Shown here piece after piece: positions 60,589 through 64,000 of a stretch of DNA of 64,000 nucleotides; position 1 is the first letter of the stretch; each line of letters starts with the position of its first letter. The DNA is from Anaeroglomus sp964630775. GTDB lineage: Bacteria; Planctomycetota; Phycisphaerae; Sedimentisphaerales; Anaerohalosphaeraceae. Position numbers and translations under genes: made by a program. The stretch is taken from the NCBI GenBank assembly GCA_964630775.1, contig CAZVYY010000001.1:1-64000 (forward strand), read 5' to 3'. The notes beneath the pieces were generated by a model. The model worked only from the letters and a program-made list of their open reading frames with translations. It had not been told where the DNA came from and did no database searches.

Positions 60589-62334
60589 TTATTCCGTTTT
60601 CTTGCGGCGGAATTGAATCACCGTCTCAATAGTCATCCAGACCGCCATGACCAGAATCACAGCCCCCACTCCGCCCAGAAGCCAGTTTTTCTGATGGACA
60701 AATCCGATTTCATTCAGGGCCATCGCCCAGCAGGTGATACTCAGAATGAGAATACAGGGCAGTCCCCCAATCAGCCAGCTCCAACCGCCTTTGTGTCTCA
60801 GATACATGGTCACTACCAGCAGCGCCAGTGCCGCCATCAGTTGATTCACCGTCCCAAACAGCGGCCACAACCGCAGGGCACCCGTAGCATTCGCACCGAA
60901 ACGAATATGTCCCCCGGACGTATCCAGAAAGGCCAGAATCGCCGCCGAAATCACCGCAATCACGGTAGCCGGATAGCGCCCGGACAAGACGGGGATTTTG
61001 ATATCGTCGGCAATTTCCGCAACCACATAACGCTGAATACGCACGGCGGTATCGAGCGTCGTACCCGCAAACGAACAGACAAAAACGCCGAAAACCGCCA
61101 GCCCAAGCCCCTGCGGAATCCCCAGCGTCTGCATCATATTGGCCGCCCCGACCGCCACCGGCTGGAGATTGTCTTTCATACTGCGACCTTCCATCCAGCC
61201 CGTATAGAACTGGTCCCAGACCGCCCTGCCGGTCAGGCCTTCATACCCCATCCCCAGCCCCGCCGCGATACAGATAATCACCAGCACCGCCAGCATCCCT
61301 TCCAGCAGCATCGACCCGTACCCGATAAACAGGGCGTCCGGCTCACTGGCAAGCTGTTTGGGGCTGGTCCCGCTGGCCACCAGTGAATGAAATCCGCTGA
61401 TCGCCCCGCAGGCAATCGTCACAAACATCATCGGCATCAGCCCCGGCACATCCGGCGGAACCGGGTGATGAATCGCCGGTGCACACAGCGTAAATGAATC
61501 GGAAAACAAGGCGGCCCCGATCACGCCGGCACCCAGCAGGCCCATCATGATAAATAATTGCCAGGCATTGATATAATCCCGCGGCTGCAGCAGAAACGTC
61601 ACCGGCAGCGTCGAAGCAATCGAGCAGTAAATCAATAGCAGTATCGTCCACAATCCCGTCGAAGGTATCCCGCAGACCTCCGGCAATTGCGATATCCCCG
61701 GCCAGCAATGCTCCAGATACGCCCCCAGGCCAATCGTCAGATACATCCCCGCCACCGCCGCAATCGTACAAACTGCTACATTGGCATTTTTCTTATATAC
61801 CCCCCAGCCCAGCGCGATGGCAATCGGAATCTGCAGCCACGTTGGAATCACACAGGCCGGATACAGCTTAAAGACAGTCGCAATGACAATCCCGAAAATG
61901 GCAATAATGATCAGCAGGGCAAAAAACACAATCAGGAAAAACAGCAGCCGCACCCGGTGATTGATATAGCGTGAGGCAATTTCGGAAATGCTTTTACCGT
62001 CGTTGCGAAGCGATACCACCAGGGCCCCGAAATCGTGCACCGCTCCCATAAAAATACACCCCAGCGTCACCCACAACAGCGCCGGCAGCCACCCCCAGAT
62101 TAAGCCAATCGCCGGGCCGATAATCGGCCCTGTTCCGGCAATCGATGTAAAATGATGCCCGAACAGCATGCCCTTGCGCGACGGCACATAATCGATGCCG
62201 TCCTCCAGTTCCCGGCTCGGCACAGGATTGGATGCCTTCAAGCCGAATATCCTGCGTGCCAGCCATCGGCCATACGTGTAATAAGCCGCCAGATACCCCA
62301 CCCCGCAGACAAGCATCAACACCAGTGCATCCAT
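60589..62334 (-). CDS. cstA: carbon starvation protein, peptide/pyruvate transporter
   Basis: A 581-residue membrane protein with many helices. Markers are YGRWLARRIFGL, FGHHFTSIAGTGPIIGPAIG, GAVHDFGALVVSLRNDGKS and FAGTTLDTAVRIQRYV. CstA-type proteins import pyruvate or peptides under carbon limitation. It starts 21 bases after the der stop; the ATG at 62334 is preferred over a TTG at 62352. Confidence 0.9.
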   Translation of the reverse strand: MDALVLMLVCGVGYLAAYYTYGRWLARRIFGLKASNPVPSRELEDGIDYVPSRKGMLFGHHFTSIAGTGPIIGPAIGLIWGWLPALLWVTLGCIFMGAVHDFGALVVSLRNDGKSISEIASRYINHRVRLLFFLIVFFALLIIIAIFGIVIATVFKLYPACVIPTWLQIPIAIALGWGVYKKNANVAVCTIAAVAGMYLTIGLGAYLEHCWPGISQLPEVCGIPSTGLWTILLLIYCSIASTLPVTFLLQPRDYINAWQLFIMMGLLGAGVIGAALFSDSFTLCAPAIHHPVPPDVPGLMPMMFVTIACGAISGFHSLVASGTSPKQLASEPDALFIGYGSMLLEGMLAVLVIICIAAGLGMGYEGLTGRAVWDQFYTGWMEGRSMKDNLQPVAVGAANMMQTLGIPQGLGLAVFGVFVCSFAGTTLDTAVRIQRYVVAEIADDIKIPVLSGRYPATVIAVISAAILAFLDTSGGHIRFGANATGALRLWPLFGTVNQLMAALALLVVTMYLRHKGGWSWLIGGLPCILILSITCWAMALNEIGFVHQKNWLLGGVGAVILVMAVWMTIETVIQFRRKKTE

Positions 62335-62355
62335 AGTCAGCAGAATCCCCAAAAA

Positions 62356-63681
62356 TTATTCTACAAAACTCCGTCGTGTCCGCTCGCGGAACAGCAGCCG
62401 GATGGGCACTTCTTCCAGCCCCAGCAATTCGCCGAGGCGATTGACGGCATACCGGCGGAAATTCTCATCAAACAAATTAATCCGGTTCACGAACAGCAGA
62501 ATCGACACCGGCCGCACCGACACCTGCGTACCGTAGTAAATCCGCGGCACACCCGCACGCTTGGACGATGTCTTTTCCTGACGCAGAATCTCGATGACCT
62601 TGTTCAGCTTGCCGGTCGAAACCTTGACCGAGGCCTGCTTGAACAATTCCGTCGCCAGGTCCAGAACCCCGCCGATATTTTTTCCATCCTTGGCCGTCGT
62701 AAACGCAATCGGTGCATGCGGCAGGTTCGGAATGACCTTGCTCATGTAGTCCGCATAATCATCCGTGCAGGCAAAGCCCTTGGCAAGGTCCCATTTATTC
62801 ACAACCAGCACACAGGGCTTGTACTCTTCGGCAATCAGGTGGGCCAGTTTCTTATCCACCTGTCCCAGCGGCGTCGTCGCATCCATCATAAACAAGACCA
62901 CATCGGCACGCTTGACGCTGCGTTCGGCCCGGGTGTAGCCATAAAATTCGATGCTGTTATCCATCTTGGCCTTTTTGCGGACGCCGGCCGTGTCAATCAC
63001 AATAATCGTCCGTCCATCCTTTTCAAACCGTACATCCACCGCATCCCGCGTCGTACCCGGCACTTCGCTGGCAATCACCCGCTCTTCGCCGACAATGGAA
63101 TTCACAAACGTACTCTTGCCGGCGTTGCGTTTGCCGACAATCGCAATCTTCATAATCGCATCTTTGGGTTTTTCTTTGGGCAGATGGTCCAGTTCCTTGC
63201 ATATCCGCTCTAAAATCGCAGTTTTATTCAGGTTATGCGTGGTCGAAATACAAATCGGGTCCCCAAAACCAAGCTGGGTAAATTCCGTCGCTCCGCGGGC
63301 ATGTTTGGGCGTGTCGCATTTATTGGCCGCAAAAATCACCTTCAAATTATATTTCCGCAGCAGTTCCGCCATCCGAATATCCAGCGGCACAAGTCCTTCC
63401 TGCACATCCACCACAAAAATGACCACCGCCGCCGCCGCCAGGGCCTGAAAAATCTGGTTCTCGACGTGTTCGCTCAGGGCATCGCTATCCACAATCCCAT
63501 AGCCGCCGGTATCGACCAGCTCAAAATACCGATCTTCGTAATCGACAATCGTCGAAACCCGGTCGCGCGTCACCCCCGCAATCGGGTCAACGATACTAAT
63601 CATCTGCCCGACCAGAGAGTTAAAAAGACTGCTTTTGCCGACATTAGGCCGGCCTACAATTGCTACGGTTGGTAATGCCAT
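62356..63681 (-). CDS. der: ribosome-biogenesis GTPase Der (EngA)
   Basis: A 441-residue protein with two G domains in tandem, unique to Der: GRPNVGKSS with DTGG and NKCD, then GKRNAGKST with DTAG and NKWD, followed by a KH-like C-terminal domain (VPIRLLFRERTRRSF). It acts in 50S subunit assembly. The start at 63681 gives the standard MALPTVAIVGRPNVGKS; the longer frame does not. Confidence 0.95.
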   Translation of the reverse strand: MALPTVAIVGRPNVGKSSLFNSLVGQMISIVDPIAGVTRDRVSTIVDYEDRYFELVDTGGYGIVDSDALSEHVENQIFQALAAAAVVIFVVDVQEGLVPLDIRMAELLRKYNLKVIFAANKCDTPKHARGATEFTQLGFGDPICISTTHNLNKTAILERICKELDHLPKEKPKDAIMKIAIVGKRNAGKSTFVNSIVGEERVIASEVPGTTRDAVDVRFEKDGRTIIVIDTAGVRKKAKMDNSIEFYGYTRAERSVKRADVVLFMMDATTPLGQVDKKLAHLIAEEYKPCVLVVNKWDLAKGFACTDDYADYMSKVIPNLPHAPIAFTTAKDGKNIGGVLDLATELFKQASVKVSTGKLNKVIEILRQEKTSSKRAGVPRIYYGTQVSVRPVSILLFVNRINLFDENFRRYAVNRLGELLGLEEVPIRLLFRERTRRSFVE

Positions 63682-63867
63682 ATCTATTCTTTCAAGAGTA
63701 ACTATATCCAAATACAAGCCCTGTATTATATCAGAGTCAGGGCTTGGAAAAAAGGATTTCTGTAATCATAATTCTTGCCATAACCTGCCAATTTCGTGTA
63801 TTTTACAGCAACAATGCTGATTTTGCCGAAATAACTACAGAATAACAGGAATGAAAATAGAACGTAG

Positions 63868-64000
63868 ATGGCAATAGAACAAACCAAAAAGTGTCCGTTT
63901 TGCGGCGAGCGAATCAACGCCGAGGCGATTAAATGCCGCTTCTGCAAGGAGTTTCTGGAAGACGACAAAGGCCTTCCGGTCTCCAACCATGCCCGCCGGA
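63868..64000 (+). CDS. zinc-ribbon protein, 5-prime part
   Basis: The first 44 codons of a gene running off the window: MAIEQTKKCPFCGERINAEA, then IKCRFCKEFL. The two CxxC pairs form a zinc ribbon, often found before membrane or signalling domains. The rest is not visible, so the function is open. It faces away from der across 186 bases. Confidence 0.65.
   Translation, partial: MAIEQTKKCPFCGERINAEAIKCRFCKEFLEDDKGLPVSNHARR

Overview
The window looks like a chromosomal piece of a planctomycete, most likely class Phycisphaerae (inference from gene content; there is no rRNA here to prove it). Supporting signs are three secreted proteins with PEP-CTERM-type sorting tails, Tat-exported Gfo/Idh/MocA and GH125 enzymes, a PQQ-like beta-propeller protein, a DUF6807 lipoprotein, many glycoside hydrolases, and a double-membrane envelope toolkit (LptD-like protein, LolCDE-type exporter, porin-like barrel). 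No tRNA, rRNA, CRISPR array, integrase or transposase was seen.

Region 1 (1-7.2 kb) is accessory DNA. On the minus strand it holds portal, scaffold-like and SU10-type capsid genes. Past an intergenic stretch come an XRE-ImmA regulator, a PIN nuclease and a small membrane protein (a toxin-antitoxin-like operon with a perfect 12-bp inverted repeat in front of it), a decayed small gene on the opposite strand, and another probable virion protein. Short hairpin repeats of a dispersed family lie at 119-159, 911-1140 and again at 14.6 kb. Region 2 (7.5-13.0 kb) is a textbook cecR-ybhG-ybhF-ybhS-ybhR drug-efflux operon with ATGA overlaps and a consensus promoter, followed by a PQQ-like protein. Region 3 (14.7-20.4 kb) is a minus-strand catabolic cluster (TIM-barrel isomerase, DUF6807, Gfo/Idh/MocA dehydrogenase, URO-D-like protein, small ORF) with a divergent AraC regulator.

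Region 4 (20.4-25 kb) holds two tandem PEP-CTERM genes built as cassettes. Their promoters, long leaders, sorting signals and terminators resemble each other while the coding middles do not. A parvulin foldase and a third PEP-CTERM protein follow. Region 5 (25.4-28.2 kb) is an ArsR regulator with a near-perfect operator and an 822-aa CoA-disulfide-reductase/rhodanese/TusA/DsrE2 fusion. A 37-bp imperfect inverted repeat (35/37 identical) sits upstream of the cecR gene and of the arsR gene and encloses regions 2 to 4.

Region 6 (28-36 kb) has a large secreted glycosidase, a carbamoyltransferase-SxtJ-DUF5989 trio and transketolase. Region 7 (36-53.7 kb) is mainly housekeeping and envelope: FolC, a porin-like protein, a DUF4139 protein, then a minus-strand run of S41 protease, LysS, two LolC/E permeases, LolD, IlvE and a prenyl synthase, with class II aldolase and an LptD-like protein further along. 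Region 8 (54-60.2 kb) is a mannoside-utilisation operon (GH92, MFS transporter, ROK kinase, GH125). The window closes with CstA, Der and the start of a zinc-ribbon protein.
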